From Altererythrobacter sp. BO-6 (GTDB lineage: Bacteria; Pseudomonadota; Alphaproteobacteria; Sphingomonadales; Sphingomonadaceae): a stretch of DNA of 64,000 nt. Below the pieces are notes generated by a model. That model did no database searches. It had not been told where the DNA came from and saw only the letters and a program-made list of their open reading frames with translations. Shown in pieces: positions 53,198-63,604 of this stretch; within the stretch, counting starts at the first letter, position 1; each line of letters begins with the position of its first letter. Location of the stretch: contig NZ_CP049259.1 of assembly GCF_011047315.1 (NCBI RefSeq), positions 1,364,001 through 1,428,000 on the forward strand. The letters are read 5' to 3'. The position numbers were made by a program, and so were the translations under genes.

Positions 53198-55096
53198 CTA
53201 AGCTGATGGCTTGAGCCAGATCGGCGAGGAATAGGCACGTTCCTGCGCCACGGCGTCGGCCATCGGCTCTGGCGGCAGTTTTATACCGAACCGCACCGCA
53301 TCGAACAGGGTCCAGCGTGGCGTGGGAATTTCCAGTACGCGCAAGTAATAGAACGCGCGTTGCCCCTTGCGGTAATCGGGGTCTGTCCACAGGGCGCGCA
53401 GTTCGGCGGCGCCGATGCTGTTGGTATATGTCGCATTGCTGCGATCGACAGTGTCCCCGACTGCGGGCACTTTGCCGCCGACCGGCCGGCGCTTATCCAT
53501 GTCTGACCAGACGACATCGTAAACTCGTTCCTGCAGCGCACCCGAGGCATCGAGCCATCCTTTGACAACCTGTACCCGATCGAGGTTCGCTCCGTCAGGG
53601 TCTTTGAGCGCAGAGATAAGGAAGCGCGGCGCCTTGCCGCTATCGGTCAGTTCGCCGCCCATCGGCACGCCGCGGGTATAGCCTGCGCGTACCCAGTCGC
53701 CCTGCCAGTCGGCCTCGCTGAAGTCGAAGCCGCCGAACCAGCGCACCACCATGCGAGGGCCGGTGGTGGCGTAGACTTCGCGCCGGGCGAAGGCATCGAA
53801 TATCTCCGCACGGGTGTTGCCGCGCGCCCAGGCCGCTGCATAGCCACCGGCGAGATAATTCCAGCCGAAGCGGCCTTCGCGGGTGCCGAGGTTCTGGGGC
53901 ACCAGCGCCCGGTCGCGAAATTTGGGTTCATTCCCGGTGTGCTTGCCGAAGAAATTATCCTCATCCCCAGTTGCGAGCGCGGTATGGCTGTCAGTCGAAC
54001 CGATCAAACCGAAGGCGTAAGGGTTGACGCCAATCTGTTGCTCCAGCGTTAGGCCGCGCTTGAGTGCTTCCCGGATATAGCTGCCCAGCAACATGTCTGG
54101 CGTGGTCTTGATCGAGGCATCCAGATTTCCGACCTCCCACCCCTTGTTGCCGAACTCGGCAAATTCGTCATTGGGCGAAAGGAGCGGATGCGTTTCGCTG
54201 TCACCCTTGATCTGGGTTACTTCCACGACCGGTTCGGCTCTTGCACGTTTGCGGGCATATTCTGCCGTCATCTGCCCGCCACCGGGCATGGAAAGTTCGA
54301 ACATCAACCCGTTCGACATGTTCGAATTGTGCGGGATTGCCAGGACCTTGCCGCCGGTGTCCCGCTCATAGGCAGCCATATAGTCCCAAAGCTGCTCTGC
54401 GGTGGTGCCAAGACTGGCGAAGGGCACGACCTGCGACGTCCGATCCTTGCCATCGCGAAACATCACTACGCGATGGAGATTGTTGCCATCAGGCAGCAGC
54501 GAGTATTCGAAGCCGGCGAGCGCAGTGAACTTGCCCGGCTGGTTATAGCGGTCGAGTGCGACAAGCTGGGCATTCCAAAGGTCGAACGTCTCTTCGGTGT
54601 TGTCGCCATTCCGCATTGCAGCAGGAAGCCGGTCTGCTGCCGCTGCGGTGATGATTTCGGACGTTGCACGAATTGATGAGCGCGGATCCTCGTTGAGCAT
54701 GTCATGCCAGCGCCGCATGGTCTTATCTCTTAACAGCAGCCGCGGCGCATCGGCGAGCCGGCGCAATATCCCCATGCCGTCCGAGTGGTCCGAGATAACC
54801 AGGAAGTCGAGCGGGCGCGCGAGCCGGGCCTTGGTGCCAGTGGTTGAAGTAACCTCCTCACCCCTGGCAAAGCGCAGTGCATCCTCCACACCAAGCCGGT
54901 TGCCAAAACCGAAGGCATCGAAGGAAACGTCAGTATGAAGGTGGGTGTCCCCCCAATAGGGGCGATCAGGGAATTCGGCGAGCTCGATCGTCCCTTCGCC
55001 AGTTCCCTTTTGTTCCTCGCTGACCGACGCATCGCAGCCAGCCAGCGCGATAAGCGCCGTAGCTGTCAGGACTCCTCGAAACGCCTTCGCACCCAT
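53198..55096 (-). CDS. DUF3604 lipoprotein (PHP-like metal-dependent hydrolase)
   Basis: A 632-residue lipoprotein (lipobox IALAGC). Metal-binding motifs of the PHP type are visible: YWGDTHLHTDVSFDAFGFG, FLVISDHSDGMG and GLIGSTDSHTAL; further conserved stretches are VLAIPHNSNMSNG and GYAAAWARGNTR. DUF3604 proteins are common in marine bacteria but their substrates are unknown. It is the first gene of the DUF3604-PPIase-HupE group, 8 bp before the PPIase gene. Confidence 0.9.
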   Translation of the reverse strand: MGAKAFRGVLTATALIALAGCDASVSEEQKGTGEGTIELAEFPDRPYWGDTHLHTDVSFDAFGFGNRLGVEDALRFARGEEVTSTTGTKARLARPLDFLVISDHSDGMGILRRLADAPRLLLRDKTMRRWHDMLNEDPRSSIRATSEIITAAAADRLPAAMRNGDNTEETFDLWNAQLVALDRYNQPGKFTALAGFEYSLLPDGNNLHRVVMFRDGKDRTSQVVPFASLGTTAEQLWDYMAAYERDTGGKVLAIPHNSNMSNGLMFELSMPGGGQMTAEYARKRARAEPVVEVTQIKGDSETHPLLSPNDEFAEFGNKGWEVGNLDASIKTTPDMLLGSYIREALKRGLTLEQQIGVNPYAFGLIGSTDSHTALATGDEDNFFGKHTGNEPKFRDRALVPQNLGTREGRFGWNYLAGGYAAAWARGNTRAEIFDAFARREVYATTGPRMVVRWFGGFDFSEADWQGDWVRAGYTRGVPMGGELTDSGKAPRFLISALKDPDGANLDRVQVVKGWLDASGALQERVYDVVWSDMDKRRPVGGKVPAVGDTVDRSNATYTNSIGAAELRALWTDPDYRKGQRAFYYLRVLEIPTPRWTLFDAVRFGIKLPPEPMADAVAQERAYSSPIWLKPSA

Positions 55097-55183
55097 TTGC
55101 TGTCTCCCTCTCCCGGGAGCGAATGTGCGCTGCCGTCCAACTCGCCGTCAAGGCTCAGCTAAACACATCCCGATGCCGTAGCG

Positions 55184-55636
55184 TCAGGCGGGCTTGCGCA
55201 GCAGCAGTGCCGAACGCTCACAGCGGCACACCACTTCGCCGCGCTGGTTATGCATCTCATGCAGGAAGGTAACGATTCCCGCTTCCGGGCGCGACTTACT
55301 TTCGCGCAATTCCTTGACTTCGCTCGAAGCCCGCAAGGTGTCGCCGATGAACACCGGCTTGGGCGTTACCACATTGTTGAAGCCGAGGTTGGCAACCAGA
55401 GTGCCCAGCGTAGTGTCGCCGACCGACAGGCCAACCAGCAGCGAGAATGTAAAGGTGGAGTTGACCAGGATCTGGCCGAAGCCGCTCGCCTTGGCCGCCT
55501 CGACATCGAGGTGCAGCGGCTGCGGATTGTGCGTCATGGTGGAGAACAGGAGATTGTCGGTCTCGGTCACGGTGCGGCGGATCTCGTGCTCGATCCGGTC
55601 TCCCACCTGCCATTCGTCGAAATATTTGCCGGCCAT
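55184..55636 (-). CDS. MaoC-family dehydratase
   Basis: A 150-residue hotdog-fold enzyme that hydrates enoyl-CoA or dehydrates the hydroxyacyl-CoA. The catalytic Asp/His motif is represented by [20 protein letters not shown], in which the Asp of the usual D-x4-H is replaced by the variant Thr-His-Asn; length is typical. It is six bases downstream of a CaiB-type racemase/transferase gene, so both act on the same CoA ester, such as a branched acyl-CoA (inference). Confidence 0.88.
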   Translation of the reverse strand: MAGKYFDEWQVGDRIEHEIRRTVTETDNLLFSTMTHNPQPLHLDVEAAKASGFGQILVNSTFTFSLLVGLSVGDTTLGTLVANLGFNNVVTPKPVFIGDTLRASSEVKELRESKSRPEAGIVTFLHEMHNQRGEVVCRCERSALLLRKPA

Positions 55637-55641
55637 CGCCC

Positions 55642-56721
55642 TCAGCCCTCCCGCTGCCAGCGAGCGACCACTTCGGCTCCGTCCTCGGCACTGTCGCGAA
55701 TGGTGCCCGGCGTGCGGCTGAAACGCGGCGCGGGCGCGGTGTGCCACACCCCGTCGCGTTCGACATAGGCCTCGCGCGCCCTCATATGCGGATGGTCGCG
55801 TGCCTCGTCGAGCGGCAGCACGGCGGCAACGCAAGCATCGCTACCTTCGAGAATTTCGCACCATTCGGCCTGGGTCTTGGTCTTGAACAGCGCTGCCAAC
55901 CGCTCTGTCATGTCGTCCCAATTGGCAGGATTGTCGCGACCTTCGGCCAGTTGCGGCGCGTCGATCTTCGCGAGCAGCTCCGCATAGAATTGCGGTTCAA
56001 GCGCGCCGACCGAGATCTCGCGCCCGTCCGCACATCCATAGCAGCGATAATAATGCGCCGCGCCGCCCAGCAGCCCCTCGCCGCGTTCGGTTTTGATGTA
56101 ACCGATCTGGCGTATGCCGAAGAAGAAGCTCATCAGGCTGGTCGCACCATCGACGATCGCTGCGTCGACCACCTGCCCCTTGCCCGAACGCTCGCGCTCA
56201 TACAGCGCCGCCATGATCCCGAAGGCGCAATACATCGAGCCGCCGCCGAAATCGCCGACCAGATTCTGCGGCGGGATTGCCGGTTCGCCCCTCTTGCCTA
56301 CCGCGTCCAGCGCGCCGGTGATGGCAATGTAATTGATGTCATGCCCGGCTGCCTGCGCGAGCGGCCCGTCCTGGCCCCAGCCCGTCATGCGGGCATAGAC
56401 CAGCCGCGGGTTCAGGCTGAGCAGTTCGTCCGGACCAAGGCCCAAACGCTCCATCACCCCTGGCCGGAACCCTTCGAGCAGGACATCGGCATGCGCCGCG
56501 GCGTCGCGGCAGAATTGCTTGCCCTCATCGCTTTTCACATCCACGGCCACGCGGTGCCGTGCGCGCTCCACAACCGGGTTGAGGATGCGCCCGCCTTGCC
56601 GCTCGATCCGCACAACCTCGGCCCCAAGGTCGGCAAGCAGCATGGCCACATGCGGGCCGGGCCCGATCCCGACAAATTCCACGACTTTCAGGCCTGTCAA
56701 TGGGCCATTTGTTGGGGACAT
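55642..56721 (-). CDS. CaiB/BaiF CoA-transferase, alpha-methylacyl-CoA racemase type
   Basis: A 359-residue member of family III CoA-transferases. The opening [20 protein letters not shown] and the pair [13 protein letters not shown] plus [17 protein letters not shown] (catalytic Asp) are typical of alpha-methylacyl-CoA racemase, which epimerises 2-methylacyl-CoA. It belongs with the downstream MaoC gene, suggesting branched-chain or steroid side-chain degradation. A related CoA-transferase lies at 6996. Confidence 0.88.
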   Translation of the reverse strand: MSPTNGPLTGLKVVEFVGIGPGPHVAMLLADLGAEVVRIERQGGRILNPVVERARHRVAVDVKSDEGKQFCRDAAAHADVLLEGFRPGVMERLGLGPDELLSLNPRLVYARMTGWGQDGPLAQAAGHDINYIAITGALDAVGKRGEPAIPPQNLVGDFGGGSMYCAFGIMAALYERERSGKGQVVDAAIVDGATSLMSFFFGIRQIGYIKTERGEGLLGGAAHYYRCYGCADGREISVGALEPQFYAELLAKIDAPQLAEGRDNPANWDDMTERLAALFKTKTQAEWCEILEGSDACVAAVLPLDEARDHPHMRAREAYVERDGVWHTAPAPRFSRTPGTIRDSAEDGAEVVARWQREG

Positions 56722-56849
56722 CAGACCCCTCCTAAAATTCCATGCTTATTGGGTCGAAGCACATGCCGACCAGCATGGTTACGGTGACATCAAGCGCGTT
56801 GCAATCTTGCTTAGCAATGCATTAACCATCTCCTACGTATTTTCCCGTA

Positions 56850-59800
56850 ATGAACCAATTAGGGTCCCTATTCGCGCCGTTCGTAAGATTGGCTCTTTGC
56901 CTTGTGCTATTAAGCTGGGCTGTTGCTGGTAATGCAGCAGCCTATCAATGGTATGCGACTCCGTTAAGTAGCGCTGGAACAGCTCTAAGCAATTCCACGC
57001 TCGTTACCATATGGTTTGGCCCTTCATCGCCGGCTAACCCTTCAAGCTACCAATTGGTAATTCTAGACTCGAACAACGATGGCCGGATTTCCAGACAAGA
57101 GTGGGGCGCCGCGACGGGAGGTGGTCTCGGCCACAATGGCGCAACGTCAACCAGCCTATTTCATGGAACCAATAGCGGCAGTGGCACCCTCTATACCGGA
57201 TCATTCATCGCGGCTGGAACAGGCGGTCACAAAGTAGGACTCGCTAGCAACTTCTCACCGGTAAATCCCGGCAATATCTCAGTCGTCGACACAACCGCAC
57301 CTGTCATCACGGTTTCAGGGAACAACCCGGCAACCGTGGTGCTGGGCGCCACCTATACCGACGCAGGGGCAAGCTGCACGGATAACCTCGATGCAAGCTG
57401 CTCCGTCACCCCAAGCGGTTCGGTCAACACCAGCACGGTCGGCACCTACACCATCACCTATACCGCCACCGATGCTGCCGGGAACACGGCAACCGCAACA
57501 CGCACCGTCGAAGTGGTCGCCGGCGATGCTCCGGTCATCACGCTGCTCGGAGCATCCTCGGTCACGATCGAGGTCGGCTCCAGCTATACCGATGCAGGCG
57601 CAACCGCTCTGGACACCGAGGACGGCGATCTCACAGCCAGCATCGTGGTCGGCGGAGATAGCGTCGATCCAGCCACCGTCGGCACCTACACCATCACCTA
57701 TGATGTCACAGATACAAGCGGTAATGCCGCTGCCCAGGTGACCCGCACCGTCAACGTCGTCGACACAACCGCACCTGTCATCACGGTTTCAGGGAACAAC
57801 CCGGCAACCGTGGTGCTGGGCGCCACCTATACCGACGCAGGGGCAAGCTGCACGGATAACCTCGATGCAAGCTGCTCCGTCACCCCAAGCGGTTCGGTCA
57901 ACACCAGCACGGTCGGCACCTACACCATCACCTATACCGCCACCGATGCTGCCGGGAACACGGCAACCGCAACACGCACCGTCGAAGTGGTCGCCGGCGA
58001 TGCTCCGGTCATCACGCTGCTCGGAGCATCCTCGGTCACGATCGAGGTCGGCTCCAGCTATACCGATGCAGGCGCAACCGCTCTGGACACCGAGGACGGC
58101 GATCTCACAGCCAGCATCGTGGTCGGCGGAGATAGCGTCGATCCAGCCACCGTCGGCACCTACACCATCACCTATGATGTCACAGATACAAGCGGTAATG
58201 CCGCTGCCCAGGTGACCCGCACCGTCAACGTCGTCGACACAACCGCACCTGTCATCACGGTTTCAGGGAACAACCCGGCAACCGTGGTGCTGGGCGCCAC
58301 CTATACCGACGCAGGGGCAAGCTGCACGGATAACCTCGATGCAAGCTGCTCCGTCACCCCAAGCGGTTCGGTCAACACCAGCACGGTCGGCACCTACACC
58401 ATCACCTATACCGCCACCGATGCTGCCGGGAACACGGCAACCGCAACACGCACCGTCGAAGTGGTCGCCGGCGATGCTCCGGTCATCACGCTGCTCGGAG
58501 CATCCTCGGTCACGATCGAGGTCGGCTCCAGCTATACCGATGCAGGCGCAACCGCTCTGGACACCGAGGACGGCGATCTCACAGCCAGCATCGTGGTCGG
58601 CGGAGATAGCGTCGATCCAGCCACCGTCGGCACCTACACCATCACCTATGATGTCACAGATACAAGCGGTAATGCCGCTGCCCAGGTGACCCGCACCGTC
58701 AACGTCGTCGACACAACCGCACCTGTCATCACGGTTTCAGGGAACAACCCGGCAACCGTGGTGCTGGGCGCCACCTATACCGACGCAGGGGCAAGCTGCA
58801 CGGATAACCTCGATGCAAGCTGCTCCGTCACCCCAAGCGGTTCGGTCAACACCAGCACGGTCGGCACCTACACCATCACCTATACCGCCACCGATGCTGC
58901 CGGGAACACGGCAACCGCAACACGCACCGTCGAAGTGGTCGCCGGCGATGCTCCGGTCATCACGCTGCTCGGAGCATCCTCGGTCACGATCGAGGTCGGC
59001 TCCAGCTATACCGATGCAGGCGCAACCGCTCTGGACACCGAGGACGGCGATCTCACAGCCAGCATCGTGGTCGGCGGAGATAGCGTCGATCCAGCCACCG
59101 TCGGCACCTACACCATCACCTATGATGTCACAGATACAAGCGGTAATGCCGCTGCCCAGGTGACCCGCACCGTCAACGTCGTCGACACAACCGCACCTGT
59201 CATCACGGTTTCAGGGAACAACCCGGCAACCGTGGTGCTGGGCGCCACCTATACCGACGCAGGGGCAAGCTGCACGGATAACCTCGATGCAAGCTGCTCC
59301 GTCACCCCAAGCGGTTCGGTCAACACCAGCACGGTCGGCACCTACACCATCACCTATACCGCCACCGATGCTGCCGGGAACACGGCAACCGCAACACGCA
59401 CCGTCGAAGTGGTCGCCGGCGATGCTCCGGTCATCACGCTGCTCGGAGCATCCTCGGTCACGATCGAGGTCGGCTCCAGCTATACCGATGCAGGCGCAAC
59501 CGCTCTGGACACCGAGGACGGCGATCTCACAGCCAGCATCGTGGTCGGCGGAGATAGCGTCGATCCAGCCACCGTCGGCACCTACACCATCACCTATGAT
59601 GTCACAGATACAAGCGGTAATGCCGCTGCCCAGGTGACCCGCACCGTCAACGTCGTCGACACAACCGCACCTGTCATCACGGTTTCAGGGAACAACCCGG
59701 CAACCGTGGTGCTGGGCGCCACCTATACCGACGCAGGGGCAAGCTGCACGGATAACCTCGATGCAAGCTGCTCCGTCACCCCAAGCGGTTCGGTCAACAC

Positions 59801-62800
59801 CAGCACGGTCGGCACCTACACCATCACCTATACCGCCACCGATGCTGCCGGGAACACGGCAACCGCAACACGCACCGTCGAAGTGGTCGCCGGCGATGCT
59901 CCGGTCATCACGCTGCTCGGAGCATCCTCGGTCACGATCGAGGTCGGCTCCAGCTATACCGATGCAGGCGCAACCGCTCTGGACACCGAGGACGGCGATC
60001 TCACAGCCAGCATCGTGGTCGGCGGAGATAGCGTCGATCCAGCCACCGTCGGCACCTACACCATCACCTATGATGTCACAGATACAAGCGGTAATGCCGC
60101 TGCCCAGGTGACCCGCACCGTCAACGTCGTCGACACAACCGCACCTGTCATCACGGTTTCAGGGAACAACCCGGCAACCGTGGTGCTGGGCGCCACCTAT
60201 ACCGACGCAGGGGCAAGCTGCACGGATAACCTCGATGCAAGCTGCTCCGTCACCCCAAGCGGTTCGGTCAACACCAGCACGGTCGGCACCTACACCATCA
60301 CCTATACCGCCACCGATGCTGCCGGGAACACGGCAACCGCAACACGCACCGTCGAAGTGGTCGCCGGCGATGCTCCGGTCATCACGCTGCTCGGAGCATC
60401 CTCGGTCACGATCGAGGTCGGCTCCAGCTATACCGATGCAGGCGCAACCGCTCTGGACACCGAGGACGGCGATCTCACAGCCAGCATCGTGGTCGGCGGA
60501 GATAGCGTCGATCCAGCCACCGTCGGCACCTACACCATCACCTATGATGTCACAGATACAAGCGGTAATGCCGCTGCCCAGGTGACCCGCACCGTCAACG
60601 TCGTCGACACAACCGCACCTGTCATCACGGTTTCAGGGAACAACCCGGCAACCGTGGTGCTGGGCGCCACCTATACCGACGCAGGGGCAAGCTGCACGGA
60701 TAACCTCGATGCAAGCTGCTCCGTCACCCCAAGCGGTTCGGTCAACACCAGCACGGTCGGCACCTACACCATCACCTATACCGCCACCGATGCTGCCGGG
60801 AACACGGCAACCGCAACACGCACCGTCGAAGTGGTCGCCGGCGATGCTCCGGTCATCACGCTGCTCGGAGCATCCTCGGTCACGATCGAGGTCGGCTCCA
60901 GCTATACCGATGCAGGCGCAACCGCTCTGGACACCGAGGACGGCGATCTCACAGCCAGCATCGTGGTCGGCGGAGATAGCGTCGATCCAGCCACCGTCGG
61001 CACCTACACCATCACCTATGATGTCACAGATACAAGCGGTAATGCCGCTGCCCAGGTGACCCGCACCGTCAACGTCGTCGACACAACCGCACCTGTCATC
61101 ACGGTTTCAGGGAACAACCCGGCAACCGTGGTGCTGGGCGCCACCTATACCGACGCAGGGGCAAGCTGCACGGATAACCTCGATGCAAGCTGCTCCGTCA
61201 CCCCAAGCGGTTCGGTCAACACCAGCACGGTCGGCACCTACACCATCACCTATACCGCCACCGATGCTGCCGGGAACACGGCAACCGCAACACGCACCGT
61301 CGAAGTGGTCGCCGGCGATGCTCCGGTCATCACGCTGCTCGGAGCATCCTCGGTCACGATCGAGGTCGGCTCCAGCTATACCGATGCAGGCGCAACCGCT
61401 CTGGACACCGAGGACGGCGATCTCACAGCCAGCATCGTGGTCGGCGGAGATAGCGTCGATCCAGCCACCGTCGGCACCTACACCATCACCTATGATGTCA
61501 CAGATACAAGCGGTAATGCCGCTGCCCAGGTGACCCGCACCGTCAACGTCGTCGACACAACCGCACCTGTCATCACGGTTTCAGGGAACAACCCGGCAAC
61601 CGTGGTGCTGGGCGCCACCTATACCGACGCAGGGGCAAGCTGCACGGATAACCTCGATGCAAGCTGCTCCGTCACCCCAAGCGGTTCGGTCAACACCAGC
61701 ACGGTCGGCACCTACATCATCACCTATACCGCCACCGATGCTGCCGGGAACACGGCAACCGCAACACGCACCGTCGAAGTGGTCGCCGGCGATGCTCCGG
61801 TCATCACGCTGCTCGGAGCATCCTCGGTCACGATCGAGGTCGGCTCCAGCTATACCGATGCAGGCGCAACCGCTCTGGACACCGAGGACGGCGATCTCAC
61901 AGCCAGCATCGTGGTCGGCGGAGATAGCGTCGATCCAGCCACCGTCGGCACCTACACCATCACCTATGATGTCACAGATACAAGCGGTAATGCCGCTGCC
62001 CAGGTGACCCGCACCGTCAACGTCGTCGACACAACCGCACCTGCAGTCAAGATAGATGGAGTTCCATCAAACACTGAGGGGCCCTTTAAATTTGATGTCA
62101 TTTTCTCCGAAGAGGTGTTCGGCTTCGAGAGCGAAGATCTGAACTTATCGAACGCCTCTATCCTCGAATTCTCACCCAGGTCGGCAACCCTCTACCAGAT
62201 CACCATCGCTCCAATCACGATGGGCGAGGTTACCATATCCATCGATTCGGATGCGGCGGTTGATAAGGATGGCCGTGGGAACAGAGCTTCTGATATCGCG
62301 AGAGCTTACTTTAGAGACGCCAAGGAAATCCAGCGTCGAACTACCTCTGTTCTGCAAAGCTTCCTGCTAGAACGTGCCAATCAGATAATCACAAATGAGC
62401 CTGATTTGGTTTCGAGACTCGAAATGAGGAAAAATTCTGGTTCAGCGACAGCCAACCTTGAGCACGGAACTTTGCGAGGACAATTTAAAGGAGCCATAAA
62501 TCTTTCAGATTTGGGCATTGGGGAAGACTCAAAGTCCCCATCCATATGGATCCAGACAAACTATACCGACTCCGTATATGACACGAAAAAGATCGACTCC
62601 TTGATTAACTATATTGGATTTGATTCAAAAATTTCCGAAAGTTTTGTCATCGGGGCAATTTTTCAATTTGACGACACGCGTATGTCGGAAAAGAGACTAG
62701 ATTATTCTATGGAGGGAACAGGCTATTTAGCTGGGCCTTATGCAGTCATTTCAATCAAAGATTCGTTGATCGTTGATGCAAGAGCTGCCTGGGGGAATTC

Positions 62801-63296
62801 TAACAATGCTATTATGCCATATGGCACCTACGCCGACGAGGTATCCACCGCTCGTTCGCTCTATCGCATGGGACTAACCGGGCGAGTGAAACTCGCAACT
62901 GCATGGCATTTAAGGCCTGAGGCAAAGTTCATCTTATTTAATGAAACTTCAGCAGCCTACCAGGATCGCTCAGGGATAGAAATTCCAAAAGTCCAGATAG
63001 GCATAGGTCGCCTAACATTTGGCCCCTTGCTGGAACACACAGTCACCACCGCCAAGCAATTTGGACTAACATACAAAATTGGCATCGAAGGCCTCTGGGA
63101 TTTTAAGGGCGCAAGTTTTGTCGACTCGCAAGGAGACATTGCACCAACGCCCTACGAATTTCGAGGACGTGCGAAATTTGGTATCGAGTCAGTCATTGGT
63201 GAGGGGATGATTCTTGCCGAAATTTTCTATGATGGGATTGGTCAGAGAAACTATGAGTCATATGGCGCTAGTCTTAGGCTCGCCTTGGGTTTCTAA
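56850..63296 (+). CDS. Giant Ig-like-repeat autotransporter-type surface protein
   Basis: A 2148-residue protein. A signal peptide (residues 1-31) is followed by a short domain with a canonical EF-hand loop (D73-E84, DSNNDGRISRQE). From about 145 to 1724 there are ten copies of a 158-residue unit, each made of two DUF5011/HYR-like Ig domains (one with two Cys). Then come a different Ig-like domain (about 1730-1815) and a C-terminal domain with beta-barrel character ending ...SLRLALGF. It would be exported and held in the outer membrane by the barrel, with the repeats as a long stalk for adhesion. The unique ends are AT-rich: 18 G+C in 62581-62640. Confidence 0.85.
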   Translation: MNQLGSLFAPFVRLALCLVLLSWAVAGNAAAYQWYATPLSSAGTALSNSTLVTIWFGPSSPANPSSYQLVILDSNNDGRISRQEWGAATGGGLGHNGATSTSLFHGTNSGSGTLYTGSFIAAGTGGHKVGLASNFSPVNPGNISVVDTTAPVITVSGNNPATVVLGATYTDAGASCTDNLDASCSVTPSGSVNTSTVGTYTITYTATDAAGNTATATRTVEVVAGDAPVITLLGASSVTIEVGSSYTDAGATALDTEDGDLTASIVVGGDSVDPATVGTYTITYDVTDTSGNAAAQVTRTVNVVDTTAPVITVSGNNPATVVLGATYTDAGASCTDNLDASCSVTPSGSVNTSTVGTYTITYTATDAAGNTATATRTVEVVAGDAPVITLLGASSVTIEVGSSYTDAGATALDTEDGDLTASIVVGGDSVDPATVGTYTITYDVTDTSGNAAAQVTRTVNVVDTTAPVITVSGNNPATVVLGATYTDAGASCTDNLDASCSVTPSGSVNTSTVGTYTITYTATDAAGNTATATRTVEVVAGDAPVITLLGASSVTIEVGSSYTDAGATALDTEDGDLTASIVVGGDSVDPATVGTYTITYDVTDTSGNAAAQVTRTVNVVDTTAPVITVSGNNPATVVLGATYTDAGASCTDNLDASCSVTPSGSVNTSTVGTYTITYTATDAAGNTATATRTVEVVAGDAPVITLLGASSVTIEVGSSYTDAGATALDTEDGDLTASIVVGGDSVDPATVGTYTITYDVTDTSGNAAAQVTRTVNVVDTTAPVITVSGNNPATVVLGATYTDAGASCTDNLDASCSVTPSGSVNTSTVGTYTITYTATDAAGNTATATRTVEVVAGDAPVITLLGASSVTIEVGSSYTDAGATALDTEDGDLTASIVVGGDSVDPATVGTYTITYDVTDTSGNAAAQVTRTVNVVDTTAPVITVSGNNPATVVLGATYTDAGASCTDNLDASCSVTPSGSVNTSTVGTYTITYTATDAAGNTATATRTVEVVAGDAPVITLLGASSVTIEVGSSYTDAGATALDTEDGDLTASIVVGGDSVDPATVGTYTITYDVTDTSGNAAAQVTRTVNVVDTTAPVITVSGNNPATVVLGATYTDAGASCTDNLDASCSVTPSGSVNTSTVGTYTITYTATDAAGNTATATRTVEVVAGDAPVITLLGASSVTIEVGSSYTDAGATALDTEDGDLTASIVVGGDSVDPATVGTYTITYDVTDTSGNAAAQVTRTVNVVDTTAPVITVSGNNPATVVLGATYTDAGASCTDNLDASCSVTPSGSVNTSTVGTYTITYTATDAAGNTATATRTVEVVAGDAPVITLLGASSVTIEVGSSYTDAGATALDTEDGDLTASIVVGGDSVDPATVGTYTITYDVTDTSGNAAAQVTRTVNVVDTTAPVITVSGNNPATVVLGATYTDAGASCTDNLDASCSVTPSGSVNTSTVGTYTITYTATDAAGNTATATRTVEVVAGDAPVITLLGASSVTIEVGSSYTDAGATALDTEDGDLTASIVVGGDSVDPATVGTYTITYDVTDTSGNAAAQVTRTVNVVDTTAPVITVSGNNPATVVLGATYTDAGASCTDNLDASCSVTPSGSVNTSTVGTYIITYTATDAAGNTATATRTVEVVAGDAPVITLLGASSVTIEVGSSYTDAGATALDTEDGDLTASIVVGGDSVDPATVGTYTITYDVTDTSGNAAAQVTRTVNVVDTTAPAVKIDGVPSNTEGPFKFDVIFSEEVFGFESEDLNLSNASILEFSPRSATLYQITIAPITMGEVTISIDSDAAVDKDGRGNRASDIARAYFRDAKEIQRRTTSVLQSFLLERANQIITNEPDLVSRLEMRKNSGSATANLEHGTLRGQFKGAINLSDLGIGEDSKSPSIWIQTNYTDSVYDTKKIDSLINYIGFDSKISESFVIGAIFQFDDTRMSEKRLDYSMEGTGYLAGPYAVISIKDSLIVDARAAWGNSNNAIMPYGTYADEVSTARSLYRMGLTGRVKLATAWHLRPEAKFILFNETSAAYQDRSGIEIPKVQIGIGRLTFGPLLEHTVTTAKQFGLTYKIGIEGLWDFKGASFVDSQGDIAPTPYEFRGRAKFGIESVIGEGMILAEIFYDGIGQRNYESYGASLRLALGF
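57282..62021 (+). repeat. Ten tandem 474-bp repeats
   Basis: Ten copies of exactly 474 bp, beginning GTCGTCGACACAACCGCACC, lie in frame in the surface-protein gene; 22 bases of an eleventh follow at 62022-62043. By eye the copies differ at one base only: C-to-T at 61717 in copy 10 (Thr to Ile). Such homogeneity indicates recent amplification or gene conversion. Confidence 0.95.
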
Positions 63297-63604
63297 AGAC
63301 AAACATATCGTCAAAACGGAGTTCATCAGAAGCTTATGGTCGCACTAAGAATAGGGTCGATACCTACCGCGATCACCGAAGATCAGAGCATTTCCTCCAA
63401 ATCAAGTGCTAGCGCAACGACCACTAGTACGAACATATAGCTGGAGGGCGATTTTGTTGGTCGAAACTATGAGTAAGATTACCAGACTGGCCGGCACAAT
63501 CGTCGGCAGAATAGTATAAGTTACGCACAGTCTCGACTGGGGCGGCACCTAATCAAGCGCCGGATAGATCCATTGCTCAATGACGTGCGCGGCCCGTAAT
63601 GGAC
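63297..63604. other. 308-bp intergenic region, nothing recognised
   Basis: It lies between the giant surface-protein gene and the end of nusG. No open frame, clear hairpin or repeat was seen. Composition shifts from AT-rich near 63300 to GC-rich at 63540, which would mark the right edge of the acquired segment. Confidence 0.5.

Noticed and set aside
57391..62007. Repeated 116-codon frames inside the 474-bp repeats
   Set aside because: They are out-of-frame readings of the tandem repeat, with no upstream ribosome-binding site of their own.
57282..62021. CRISPR array
   Set aside because: The unit is 474 bp, coding, contiguous and without spacers; there are no cas genes.
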